From: Deltaproteobacteria bacterium | Lineage (GTDB): Bacteria > Desulfobacterota > B13-G15 > RBG-16-54-18 | NCBI GenBank assembly: GCA_003646745.1 | Contig: QMLM01000059.1 | Location: 1-8,497 of the forward strand | DNA length: 8,497 nt | Direction of reading: 5' to 3' | Shown here: one piece after another, positions 1 through 6,129 of the stretch | Position numbering within the stretch: position 1 is the stretch's first letter | How the letters are laid out: every line of letters begins with the position of its first letter | Translations under genes and position numbers: made by a program | Notes under the pieces: model-generated | The model's database searches: none | The model's input: only the letters and a program-made list of their open reading frames with translations | What the model was told of the DNA's origin: nothing

Positions 1-1014
1 ACATTGAGTATCTTTGGCGGCCTCTTTCTCATAGTCACCTGCGTTTCTCTTTTGAACACCATCGAGGGAACCTTTAATCATATATGGGGAGTTACAGAGA
101 GGCGCCCATTTGTGAGCAAATTTACCTCTTTTTGGAGCGTAATTACCCTTTCACCCATCTTGATTGCAGTGGCCTTGCTCCTATCCTTGAGATTGACCAA
201 GGCGCCTTTAGTAGGGAGCATTCTAAAGATGGCTGTAGTAAAGGGGTCACTCCACTATCTTCTCCCTTTCTTTTTGACCTTTTTGGCCATTTTCATCATC
301 TATCGCATCCTTCCTTACACAAAGGTAAGAACGAGACCAGCGATTATCGGCTCTGTGATAGCTACTTCTCTGTTTCAGGTGGCCCGCTGGGGGTTTGGGG
401 TTTACATCGCCGAGTTTGCTCGCTTTGATAAGATATACGGTATGCTAGGAATTTTACCCATCTTCTTTATCTGGGTTTATATATGTTGGCTGGTGATCCT
501 CTTTGGTGGAGAGGTCACTTACACCCTGCAACATATAAGGTTAGAGACGAAAGGAAAGGAGTTTACAGAAGGCCATTATGGTTACCATGGTCTGAGGGTG
601 ATGGTGGCCATCGGCCATAGTTTTTACAGGGGGGATGGGGCCATCTCGCGGGATGAATTGTCGGAAAGATTGAAGATACCATATAGTCTTTTGGGCGGAA
701 TACTTAATCGTCTCAGGGAAAAGGGGATTGTACGCTCAGTGGATGAGGGCAAAGAGGTGTATCTTCCGGCCAGGTCTCTGGACAGGATAACTGTTCAGGA
801 GGTAGTAGAGGCCGTTCAGGGTGATCCGTTCCGTCTTCCTCCTTTATCCCCCCGCAGCCAAGGAGAAAAGGCCATCCAGCGCCTTTTTCAAAAGGCACAA
901 AAAGGGATTCATGGAATCCTCAAGGGGATCACCGTAGAGACTTTGTTGGGGGAGTTCAAAGCTGCAGGTGTCCCAGCAAGATCCTCTTCGGATTCAAGTC
1001 CTCCAAGAGATTGA
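1..1014 (+). CDS. YihY/BrkB-family inner membrane protein with C-terminal winged-helix-like tail (5' partial)
   Basis: The frame is open from base 1, so the true start lies upstream; a TTG at position 4 is not believable as the start because family members have roughly 100 more residues, including another membrane helix. Five hydrophobic segments are seen at about residues 3-21, 43-63, 82-103, 114-137 and 144-176, with family-typical stretches such as NTIEGTFNHIWGV and FGGEVTYTLQ. After the last helix comes a cytosolic tail of about 150 residues. Its first half (about 200-265: HSFYRGDGAISRDELSERLK, then LLGGILNRLREKGIV) has the spacing of a winged helix resembling Rrf2-type domains. The family was once annotated as ribonuclease BN, which is wrong; its function is not firmly known. 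The last 59 bases overlap the convergent TraB-like gene, and the final residues (PARSSSDSSPPRD) are low complexity. Family assignment is firm, role unknown. Confidence 0.9.
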   Translation, partial: TLSIFGGLFLIVTCVSLLNTIEGTFNHIWGVTERRPFVSKFTSFWSVITLSPILIAVALLLSLRLTKAPLVGSILKMAVVKGSLHYLLPFFLTFLAIFIIYRILPYTKVRTRPAIIGSVIATSLFQVARWGFGVYIAEFARFDKIYGMLGILPIFFIWVYICWLVILFGGEVTYTLQHIRLETKGKEFTEGHYGYHGLRVMVAIGHSFYRGDGAISRDELSERLKIPYSLLGGILNRLREKGIVRSVDEGKEVYLPARSLDRITVQEVVEAVQGDPFRLPPLSPRSQGEKAIQRLFQKAQKGIHGILKGITVETLLGEFKAAGVPARSSSDSSPPRD

Positions 1015-1666
1015 ACAGGGTTCCTTGCTGTGCCAGAAGATGCTGCCATCCCCCGATGTGAACCACTTGAGCCGTAGGATATTTCGCTAAAACCTTCTTT
1101 ATCCTCTCTGCCATCATCCTATCCCTCTTTTCCCATTCCTCTTGCTCAGGGATAAATTTCCGCCAGAGTGATCCTTTACCATCAACCAATAAATTTTTAG
1201 CGAGGAAATATTCCCTTTCAACAGCTTCTTGCAAGGAGCTCCTCTCAAAGGCTATAAGCTTTTTCAAATTCGCTGGGCAAAGGAGTTCATCCAAATGGCT
1301 TAGGAGCTGTCGGGAATAAGAGGAGACATCGAGGTATAAAAGGGGCAGGTGGTGGCGATGGCTGTAGAAGGTGGCCCCCTTGTATTCAAAAGGCAACTCA
1401 AGCAAAGCTGCCAGTCCCCCAATCCCTGCTGATCGCAACAGAACTTTTAGTTCTCCTGCCTTCAGGCTATCAGCCCCCTGGATTTCCCTTAGGCCTTCCA
1501 ATAACCTTTGCCTGAGCAGTTTTTTTCTTTTTTGGCGATATCTGAACCCATATATGCTGAACTCCAAGGTGAGGATATCCGGTCCTAACCTTTCTAGGGT
1601 CTCTACAAGCCTCGGCAAACCTCTGGGATCACGGTGGACAGTTCCAACGAGGGTAAGTCTAGACAT
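956..1666 (-). CDS. TraB/TIKI-superfamily protein (putative metal-dependent hydrolase)
   Basis: A 236-residue protein without signal peptide or membrane helix, so probably cytosolic. The hallmarks of the TraB/PrgY/TIKI superfamily are visible: an N-terminal GX2H motif (GTVH, residues 8-11, after a short beta strand LTLV), a following strand ending in a conserved glutamate (PDILTLEFS, E35), an RDxxMAxRI helix (181-189) and a second GX2H motif (GWQH, 206-209) after the strand QVVHIG. In this superfamily the histidines and glutamate are thought to bind metal; animal TIKI proteins are proteases of Wnt, and bacterial PrgY limits sex pheromone activity. Substrate here cannot be told. Start is ATG with GAGGAG at 1672-1677. 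The 3' end overlaps the convergent YihY-like gene. Membrane-anchored TraB proteins carry C-terminal helices that are absent here. Confidence 0.78.
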   Translation of the reverse strand: MSRLTLVGTVHRDPRGLPRLVETLERLGPDILTLEFSIYGFRYRQKRKKLLRQRLLEGLREIQGADSLKAGELKVLLRSAGIGGLAALLELPFEYKGATFYSHRHHLPLLYLDVSSYSRQLLSHLDELLCPANLKKLIAFERSSLQEAVEREYFLAKNLLVDGKGSLWRKFIPEQEEWEKRDRMMAERIKKVLAKYPTAQVVHIGGWQHLLAQQGTLFNLLEDLNPKRILLGHLQL

Positions 1667-1685
1667 AGGAACTCCTCTTCAACGA

Positions 1686-1712
1686 AATATAATAACTTTT
1701 CACCCTAGTCAA
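1686..1712 (-). promoter_or_regulatory. Putative sigma-70 promoter for the TraB-like gene
   Basis: On the minus strand TTGACT (1707-1712, five of six matches to the -35 consensus) is followed after 15 bases by TATATT (1686-1691, five of six to the -10 consensus). The spacing is short. The start of transcription would lie near 1680, just ahead of the GAGGAG ribosome site. Its -35 lies on top of that of the opposing promoter for trmJ. Confidence 0.4.
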
Positions 1713-1735
1713 GATGTTCGCCCAAAGGGTATAAT
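1706..1735 (+). promoter_or_regulatory. Putative sigma-70 promoter for the trmJ transcript
   Basis: A perfect TATAAT (1730-1735) is preceded after 18 bases by TAGTCA (1706-1711, four of six). Transcription would start near 1742 and read through the small ORF at 1803 into trmJ. The -35 overlaps that of the divergent promoter on the other strand, so the two are likely to compete for RNA polymerase. Confidence 0.45.
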
Positions 1736-1802
1736 TAGCAAAGAAGGCTTTGGGAGGTGATAGGGGTGGAGATAAGAGGTCAAGATAGAGAATTGGACTC
1801 AG

Positions 1803-1904
1803 ATGGAGGTAGACGCAAAATACCAGAGGGGTTTGGTTGGTAGAGTGCAGGAGCTAGCCAGAGAACTCGAGAAGGCCTTAAAGGAGGATGAGGGTGCAAG
1901 CTGA
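1803..1904 (+). CDS. Possible 33-residue ORF overlapping the start of trmJ
   Basis: ATG at 1803 opens a 33-residue frame (MEVDAKYQRGLVGRVQELAR and on to a TGA at 1902-1904). The last two thirds would form a charged amphipathic helix (VQELARELEKALKEDEG). It overlaps the trmJ start by 11 bases in another frame, and trmJ's AGGAGG lies inside it, an arrangement typical of translational coupling. The frame stays open upstream to a TAA at 1773-1775, giving KIENWTQ before the ATG, but no better start or clear ribosome site is seen. It may be a real leader peptide or small protein, the remnant of a longer gene, or chance. I do not recognise a family. Confidence 0.35.
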   Translation: MEVDAKYQRGLVGRVQELARELEKALKEDEGAS

Positions 1905-2625
1905 CAACATAAGGATAGTGTTGGTCCGTCCCCAGGGCATGATGAATATAGGTTCTGTCGCCAGGGCTATGAAAAATATGGGTTTAAGGGAACTTGCCTT
2001 GGTGGACCCAGCTGGTCCTCCCACCCATCCTGATGCCCGCGTGATGGCCGTGCGGGCACAAGACATCTTGGAAGGTGCCCTGATCTTCTCCCAATTGGCT
2101 GAGGCCATTGCCGATTGTACCTGGGTGATCGGGACCACGAGACGTAGGGGAAAGGGGAGGGAGGGACTGATCGATCCGAGGCATATGGCCGCTGAGATAG
2201 CAGAAATAGCCACTCAGAACAAGGTGGCTGTTGTATTTGGACCGGAGGATAGGGGGCTTTCCAACAGGGATCTTGATCTATGTCAGCGCCTGGTGACCAT
2301 CCCTGCCCATGAGAAGTTTGGATCTCTGAACCTTGCTCAGGCCGTGATGATCATCTGTTATGAGATCTATATGACCGCTCATTACAAACAGAGTTCTTCA
2401 GGGGCCCGCCGGCTGGCTACTTCCGAGGAATTAGAGGGGATGTACAGGCATATGGAAGAGGTCCTTTTGCACATAGGTTTTTTGGATGAGAATAATCCCA
2501 AGCGGATGATGGCCGTGCTGAGAAGGATCTTCAGCAGGGCAAAACTCAATACCAGAGAGGTGAGGGTGATTCGAGGGATCTGCCGCCAGGCAAACTGGTA
2601 TAATAGGCAGAAAGCCACTCTCTAA
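1894..2625 (+). CDS. trmJ: tRNA (cytidine/uridine-2'-O-)-methyltransferase TrmJ
   Basis: SPOUT-class (TrmH/SpoU) RNA methyltransferase that uses S-adenosylmethionine to methylate the 2'-OH of a nucleotide in the tRNA anticodon loop (position 32 in characterised TrmJ). The three SpoU motifs are present, numbered from the GTG start: motif 1 NIGSVARAMKNMG (residues 19-31), motif 2 VVFGPEDRGLSN (about 111-122) and the knot-forming motif 3 IPAHEKFGSLNLAQAV (about 134-149). The C-terminal helical extension (SEELEGMYRHMEEVLLHIGF to the end) is the one that separates TrmJ from TrmL and TrmH. I choose GTG 1894, not ATG 1888: AGGAGG at 1882-1887 touches the ATG directly but stands six bases before the GTG, and the resulting start (QADNIRIVLV) matches the usual TrmJ N-terminus. 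This gives 243 residues, the family's normal length. Confidence 0.93.
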   Translation: MQADNIRIVLVRPQGMMNIGSVARAMKNMGLRELALVDPAGPPTHPDARVMAVRAQDILEGALIFSQLAEAIADCTWVIGTTRRRGKGREGLIDPRHMAAEIAEIATQNKVAVVFGPEDRGLSNRDLDLCQRLVTIPAHEKFGSLNLAQAVMIICYEIYMTAHYKQSSSGARRLATSEELEGMYRHMEEVLLHIGFLDENNPKRMMAVLRRIFSRAKLNTREVRVIRGICRQANWYNRQKATL

Positions 2626-2646
2626 GAGATTTTGACCTTGCCTTTT

Positions 2647-2669
2647 TAAATTTTCAAACCAGAAATTTA
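2647..2669. terminator. Weak AT-rich inverted repeat between convergent genes
   Basis: TAAATTT (2647-2653) pairs with AAATTTA (2663-2669) over a nine-base loop, between the convergent ends of trmJ and the His-rich gene. A T run (2643-2647) precedes it. The stem has no GC pair, so it is a poor intrinsic terminator; it is noted only because it is the sole dyad in this gap. Confidence 0.2.
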
Positions 2670-2691
2670 GGGCAGCGGTCGAACGAGTGCT

Positions 2692-2898
2692 TTAATGCGT
2701 ATGTTCATGTATCTCTTGCTCATGACTTGGATGATCGTGCTCATGGATCGGCAGATCACCCGCCGGATGAAGTTTGTCATGTTCGTGAGGATGTGCGTGC
2801 TCGTGACGATGTTCATGGGAGTGGACAGTGCCATTTGGATGCTTGTGTTCATGGATATGGGTGTGTATATGAAGATGTTCATGCCTTCTACTTTCCAC
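2692..2898 (-). CDS. Small histidine-rich protein, putative metal-binding
   Basis: A 68-residue protein with 24 histidines (35%), mostly in His-X-His alternation (HEHLHIHTHIHEHKH, HSHEHRHEHAHPHEH, IHEHDHPSHE, IHEHTH) and no cysteine. Two spacers break it up: PNGTV near residues 21-25 and DKLHPAGDLP at 41-50. There is no signal peptide or membrane segment, so it should be cytosolic. It begins with GTG preceded by a perfect AAGGAGGT (2905-2912) six bases away, which strongly supports real translation. Such peptides in other bacteria bind nickel, zinc, cobalt or copper as stores or metallochaperones, often near urease, hydrogenase or transporter genes; none of those is in view, so the metal is unknown. 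It lies 99 bp downstream of the diguanylate cyclase on the same strand. Opposite-strand frames here are shadows of the repeated CAT-GAA/GAG codons. Confidence 0.75.
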   Translation of the reverse strand: MESRRHEHLHIHTHIHEHKHPNGTVHSHEHRHEHAHPHEHDKLHPAGDLPIHEHDHPSHEQEIHEHTH

Positions 2899-2925
2899 TT
2901 ATAGACCTCCTTGGTTTAGAATTTC

Positions 2926-2931
2926 ATTATA
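2926..2931 (-). promoter_or_regulatory. Possible -10 box of the His-rich gene
   Basis: TATAAT on the minus strand, 13 bases ahead of the AAGGAGGT site, inside a very AT-rich 99 bp gap. A second TATAAT lies at 2963-2968. Neither has a convincing -35 at proper spacing, so the gene could also be read from the cyclase transcript; no clear terminator separates the two. Confidence 0.3.
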
Positions 2932-2997
2932 ATTTTAATTTCTCACAGAACTTTTTTCAAGAATTATATCTCGGAATAGATTTGAGCAGAACCTGAG

Positions 2998-4869
2998 CTA
3001 ATTACCAGTTACATCCTCGAAGATTTTAATCTCCACGTCTTCGGATTCCACGCTCGTTCCCTCCACCATGGGAGTTTCAAACCTAACCACATTATTTCTG
3101 CCTCTATTTTTGGCCATATAGAGGGCTATATCCGCAAAGAACTGACATTTCCAAAAATTCTCTGAATCCAGGGGAAAGACGGAGACACCTATGCTAATGG
3201 TTTTGCTCAAGGACTTTCCGCCCATTTCTATCTTGTGGACTTCCACCTTCCTTCTTGTTCTCTCGGCTATATTAATGACCTCTTCAGGATCTACGTCATT
3301 TAATATTAACAGGAACTCCTCGCCCCCATATCTTACGGCCAAGTCAGAGGCCCTTATGGCGCTTTTCATAACAGTGGCGATCTCCCTGAGAACCTTATCC
3401 CCCGTCTCATGGCCATACTGGTCATTTACCCGTTTGAAATGGTCTATATCACACATCATTATTCCTATCTTAGTCCCTTTTCTTTGAGCTGAGGATACCA
3501 GGATGTTGACGTATTCTTCCAAAAATCTACGATTATAGAGCCCTGTCAGTGGATCCCTCAAGGTGGATTCCTTGAGCTCTCTCAGTAGTCTCTTGCTTTG
3601 TATGGTGTGTCCTATCTCATCAAGAAGTCTCTGCAGCTTCTCCACCCTAGGTTTGATCTCTGTGTACGATGCGCCTTTTTCAAAACATAGATGTATTACA
3701 TTTATTACAATTCCCCCAACGATTACAGGTAAGCATATGTAATTCTTATTGAGTTGTGAGAAACTCATGCATATATCTTTGCTCTTAAAAGAATCAGCGG
3801 GGCGGGCCGTCCTTACTGCCCTACATAAACTTACATCTGTCATCATCCCTGGCGTGCACCACCTCTTGCTTTCAGCTCTAACTCCCGCTAAGCTCATGTA
3901 ATTCTTGCTGTTATTAACCTCATATATGATGGTATCATAGAAGCCTAAATTCTCCTCTAAAAGTCGGTAAAGTCTGTTATATACATCGATTATATCTCTA
4001 TCCTCCTCTACTATTTTCTTAAAGTTCTCTGTTTCCTGAACGGTATCTATTAAATTATTGAAAAAGAAAACGAGGTGGCCTATCTCATCTCGGGATTCAA
4101 TATTAAGGGGTTCTATATTATCACCTCTGTGCTCCGCTATGTTACGGATGCCGCGCATAATGTTTACGATGGGGCGTGTAACTCTTACAGATACCTGTAT
4201 CCCAATTATGAAGGCCAATGTTGTCTCAATTACAAGTACAGCCAATATCCTGATCTTTAAGATATAATGGAGGCTGGATATAATACCCGCGTATTTGTAT
4301 AGAAGGATATAGAAGGCCACAAAGAACATGATGACAAATCCGGATGCGACCCCTGCAGTACACAAAAAAAGGATATATTTTAAACCCAAAAACTTCTCAT
4401 CGCTTGTCACTGGGATTCTGCTGGTCCATTTAGCGAGGTTTTTGTTCATCTCCAAGAATATCGGGGTAGAAAAAGTTAAAAGAATGGGCATAGCCATCAC
4501 CTCTCCAAGCACGAAGTCGGTTGAACTCAAAAAAGGTTTTCCGGCCATACTGACAGCAGGCAAAAAGATGGTGTAGATCCCTATGGTGAGGATAAATCTC
4601 TTTGGAAGGACAGCTATATCACCTTGAATGGTCTCGGAGACTGATCTGGCTTCGTCTTTTATATAATTGTCTATTCGGCCCAATTTTTTGTTGAGGTACA
4701 TTAAAGCCGATAGAATAGATCCAACAACATAGATAATAATATTGGGTGATAGGGCAATCTGAATAAAGGCCTTTTTACCCCACAAACCCATTCCCCAACA
4801 GGTAAGAAGCCACACCACAGGTGGCATTAAAAATCCCACCATACACCAAAGAAGTACCCTATGTTTCAT
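2998..4869 (-). CDS. Membrane diguanylate cyclase with HAMP, GAF-like and GGDEF domains
   Basis: A 623-residue protein that should make cyclic di-GMP from two GTP at the inner membrane. The N-terminal half has about six hydrophobic segments (near 5-28, 38-58, 92-108, 119-138, 165-192, 204-226) with little periplasmic sequence, so signals are probably sensed within the membrane. A HAMP linker follows (about 226-278: TRPIVNIMRGIRNIAE, then ESRDEIGHLVFFFNNLI), then a GAF-like region (about 295-420), a helix and the GGDEF domain (436-597), opening with LRDPLTGLYNRRFLEEY. The active site is intact as GGEEF (515-519) and the inhibitory I-site RASD (506-509) stands the usual five residues before it, so product feedback is expected. 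DIDHFKRVND (474-483) supplies metal and substrate contacts. No EAL or HD-GYP domain is present. Start is ATG with a weak AGGGTG at 4877-4882; a sigma-54 promoter lies just upstream. Confidence 0.93.
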   Translation of the reverse strand: MKHRVLLWCMVGFLMPPVVWLLTCWGMGLWGKKAFIQIALSPNIIIYVVGSILSALMYLNKKLGRIDNYIKDEARSVSETIQGDIAVLPKRFILTIGIYTIFLPAVSMAGKPFLSSTDFVLGEVMAMPILLTFSTPIFLEMNKNLAKWTSRIPVTSDEKFLGLKYILFLCTAGVASGFVIMFFVAFYILLYKYAGIISSLHYILKIRILAVLVIETTLAFIIGIQVSVRVTRPIVNIMRGIRNIAEHRGDNIEPLNIESRDEIGHLVFFFNNLIDTVQETENFKKIVEEDRDIIDVYNRLYRLLEENLGFYDTIIYEVNNSKNYMSLAGVRAESKRWCTPGMMTDVSLCRAVRTARPADSFKSKDICMSFSQLNKNYICLPVIVGGIVINVIHLCFEKGASYTEIKPRVEKLQRLLDEIGHTIQSKRLLRELKESTLRDPLTGLYNRRFLEEYVNILVSSAQRKGTKIGIMMCDIDHFKRVNDQYGHETGDKVLREIATVMKSAIRASDLAVRYGGEEFLLILNDVDPEEVINIAERTRRKVEVHKIEMGGKSLSKTISIGVSVFPLDSENFWKCQFFADIALYMAKNRGRNNVVRFETPMVEGTSVESEDVEIKIFEDVTGN

Positions 4870-4898
4870 ATGACTGCACCCTTTTTAAGCAGATTTTA

Positions 4899-4914
4899 AG
4901 CAAAATTTGTGCCA
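4899..4914 (-). promoter_or_regulatory. Sigma-54 (RpoN) -24/-12 promoter of the diguanylate cyclase gene
   Basis: The minus strand reads TGGCAC-AAATT-TTGCT, matching the sigma-54 consensus TGGCACG-N4-TTGCW at all conserved bases except G7, with the obligatory ten bases between the GG and GC pairs. Predicted transcription start is near 4888, giving a leader of about 19 bases that carries the AGGGTG ribosome site before the ATG at 4869. It sits in the 76 bp gap after the DUF445 gene. Such promoters need an AAA+ enhancer-binding activator; none is encoded in the window, and its binding site would fall near or inside the DUF445 gene. Confidence 0.7.
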
Positions 4915-4945
4915 TTTTTGGACTAAAGGAAATTGTCACTTTTTC

Positions 4946-5515
4946 TCAAATCCTCACTACGATTTGTACCATTCCTATAATTCCACCTAGAATGCCGCCG
5001 AAGTAAGTAATGTATTTTAGCTCCTTCTTGGAGACATTGAGGATTAACTCCTCCACCTTTTGGGGGTGAAAGTCACAGAGGATCCGCTGACGAATGAGGT
5101 CTTCGATCTTCCCCCCCACCACCTCGGCCTCTAATCGTTCGATAATCTGCTGTGCGGCCTTGTTTACGCCACTCTTTAGGTATTCGTTGTCCAAGAAGAT
5201 AGTTAGGGGCTTGAGAACTGCTGATTTTTTTATCCTCTTTTTGACCTCCTCGGTTAGCACCACTCCTAGCTCCATCTCCTTTAATATGTTTTTTATATCT
5301 GAACCGCTTAGGAAGTGATCTTTAATGGCCTTGGAGACCTCCTGGGCTAACCTCTCGATACGGGCAGGGATGAGGCCAGGGGTGAAAGGAATCCTAAGGC
5401 CCCAAATTCGCTTCTCTTCATAGGGGTGAAAGAGCATCCATATGGCAATAGTGTTGGTGAGCCAACCGATCAGGGCACCGATGAGGGGGTAAAAGAAGAG
5501 GTAGAAAATCTTCAT
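4946..5515 (-). CDS. DUF445-family membrane protein (short form)
   Basis: A 189-residue protein with the full hallmarks of DUF445: an N-terminal membrane segment with GALIGWLTNTIAIWMLFHP (residues 13-31), the following RIPFTPGLIPARIERLA (41-57), a helical middle region, and a C-terminal membrane segment (YITYFGGILGGIIGMVQIVV, 168-187). Bacillus YheB is about twice as long; this compact form keeps both ends and has a shortened middle. The function of the family is not established; YheB is a membrane protein linked to sporulation in Bacillus. Start is ATG after GGGAG (5518-5522). It follows the AbiTii-like gene by 40 bp on the same strand, so the two probably share a transcript. Confidence 0.88.
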   Translation of the reverse strand: MKIFYLFFYPLIGALIGWLTNTIAIWMLFHPYEEKRIWGLRIPFTPGLIPARIERLAQEVSKAIKDHFLSGSDIKNILKEMELGVVLTEEVKKRIKKSAVLKPLTIFLDNEYLKSGVNKAAQQIIERLEAEVVGGKIEDLIRQRILCDFHPQKVEELILNVSKKELKYITYFGGILGGIIGMVQIVVRI

Positions 5516-5555
5516 AGATCTCCCTTGTGGCTGATGTGTGAGGGGAGATAGATCA

Positions 5556-6032
5556 TCAAAGCATCCAATCGAAGTGTTTTATAAACCTGTTGGTGAGCAT
5601 AAAGTACCTCTCCACAATGACCTCGGCCAGAAAGCGGCGCAGCCTCTGCAGATAAGCCTTGGCAGATTCCACCTCTTCTTCATCCTCCAAAAATCCCGGC
5701 AGAAATTTCCCAAGTATGACACTGCCGGGTTCAGGAAATGGGTTTTTACTTTCTGTCTCTTCCCTTAATCGGATAAACCTTTCCAGTTCTTTCACCGGGC
5801 CGAAGAAGGGTTCCCACATCCCTGTTCGTTTCACCAATCTTCCCAACTCCTTGACAAGGGTCTCTTCTTGCTCAGGAAAGCCCTCCAGCTCCCATTGAAG
5901 CCTTTTTCTAAGGGACGGGTTTTGACGAATGGGGGGCCATTTCAATATCCGTTTGACAATCGCGGATAAGGGAATCCCTTCATTTTGTAGGTCACGTAAC
6001 AACGCCGCACCATAGGAGATCTCCTCTCGCAT
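5556..6032 (-). CDS. Uncharacterised protein, N-terminus resembling AbiTii domain
   Basis: I choose ATG 6032 (MREEISYGAALLRDLQNEGI), with AAGGG eight to nine bases upstream; an in-frame ATG at 6071 would add 13 residues (MIFCWLQIRRDSK) but has no ribosome site. The 158-residue product is soluble and mainly helical and charged. Residues 8-53 follow the pattern of AbiTii domains: a leucine-rich helix, a short polar turn then PLS, a second helix with conserved arginine, and a third ending W-E-L-E-G-F-P, like the W..ELNGYP of that family. The remainder (acidic EDEEEVESAKAYLQRLRRF near 116-134 and an aromatic C-terminus ending FDWML) does not match AbiTii proteins I recall. AbiTii is named from a phage abortive-infection context, but its biochemical action is not known. 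The resemblance is by eye, so the function stays open. First gene of a minus-strand group with DUF445 following at 40 bp. Confidence 0.7.
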   Translation of the reverse strand: MREEISYGAALLRDLQNEGIPLSAIVKRILKWPPIRQNPSLRKRLQWELEGFPEQEETLVKELGRLVKRTGMWEPFFGPVKELERFIRLREETESKNPFPEPGSVILGKFLPGFLEDEEEVESAKAYLQRLRRFLAEVIVERYFMLTNRFIKHFDWML

Positions 6033-6100
6033 CTTGCTATCCCTTCGTATTTGTAGCCAACAAAATATCATAAATGCAGGAAGGGGTAAAGGAGGTGTAA

Positions 6101-6129
6101 TTGACCCTAGGGGTTCTTTGTGATAAAAG
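6101..6129 (+). promoter_or_regulatory. Putative sigma-70 promoter for the EF-G-birA pair
   Basis: TTGACC (6101-6106, five of six) is followed after 17 bases by TAAAAG (6124-6129, four of six), in the divergent gap ahead of the EF-G gene. A small dyad, ACCC-TAG-GGGT (6104-6114), overlaps the -35 and spacer and could be an operator. The same bases can also be read as a tiny leader frame following AAAGGAGGTG at 6088-6097, an alternative that would require a promoter further upstream. Confidence 0.35.

Noticed and set aside
84..428. Alternative frame inside the YihY-like gene
   Set aside because: Overlaps a clear membrane protein family match in the other frame and has no recognisable sequence.
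1371..1760. Plus-strand frame opposite the TraB-like gene and reaching the trmJ promoter
   Set aside because: Shadow of a gene with intact GX2H motifs; it lacks a ribosome site.
2692..2880. CRISPR-like or tandem DNA repeat
   Set aside because: The periodicity is six bases and irregular, explained fully by His-Glu codon alternation; there are no spacers.
2695..2996. Plus-strand frames opposite the His-rich gene
   Set aside because: They arise from the repeated CAT-GAA/GAG codons read in reverse, have no ribosome site, and give met/val-rich nonsense; the minus strand has the perfect Shine-Dalgarno site.
2899..2997. Intrinsic terminator after the diguanylate cyclase
   Set aside because: Only short AT-rich dyads are visible, with no GC stem followed by a T run.
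6033..6071. 13-residue N-terminal extension of the AbiTii-like protein from ATG 6071
   Set aside because: No ribosome site before ATG 6071, whereas AAGGG precedes the ATG at 6032.
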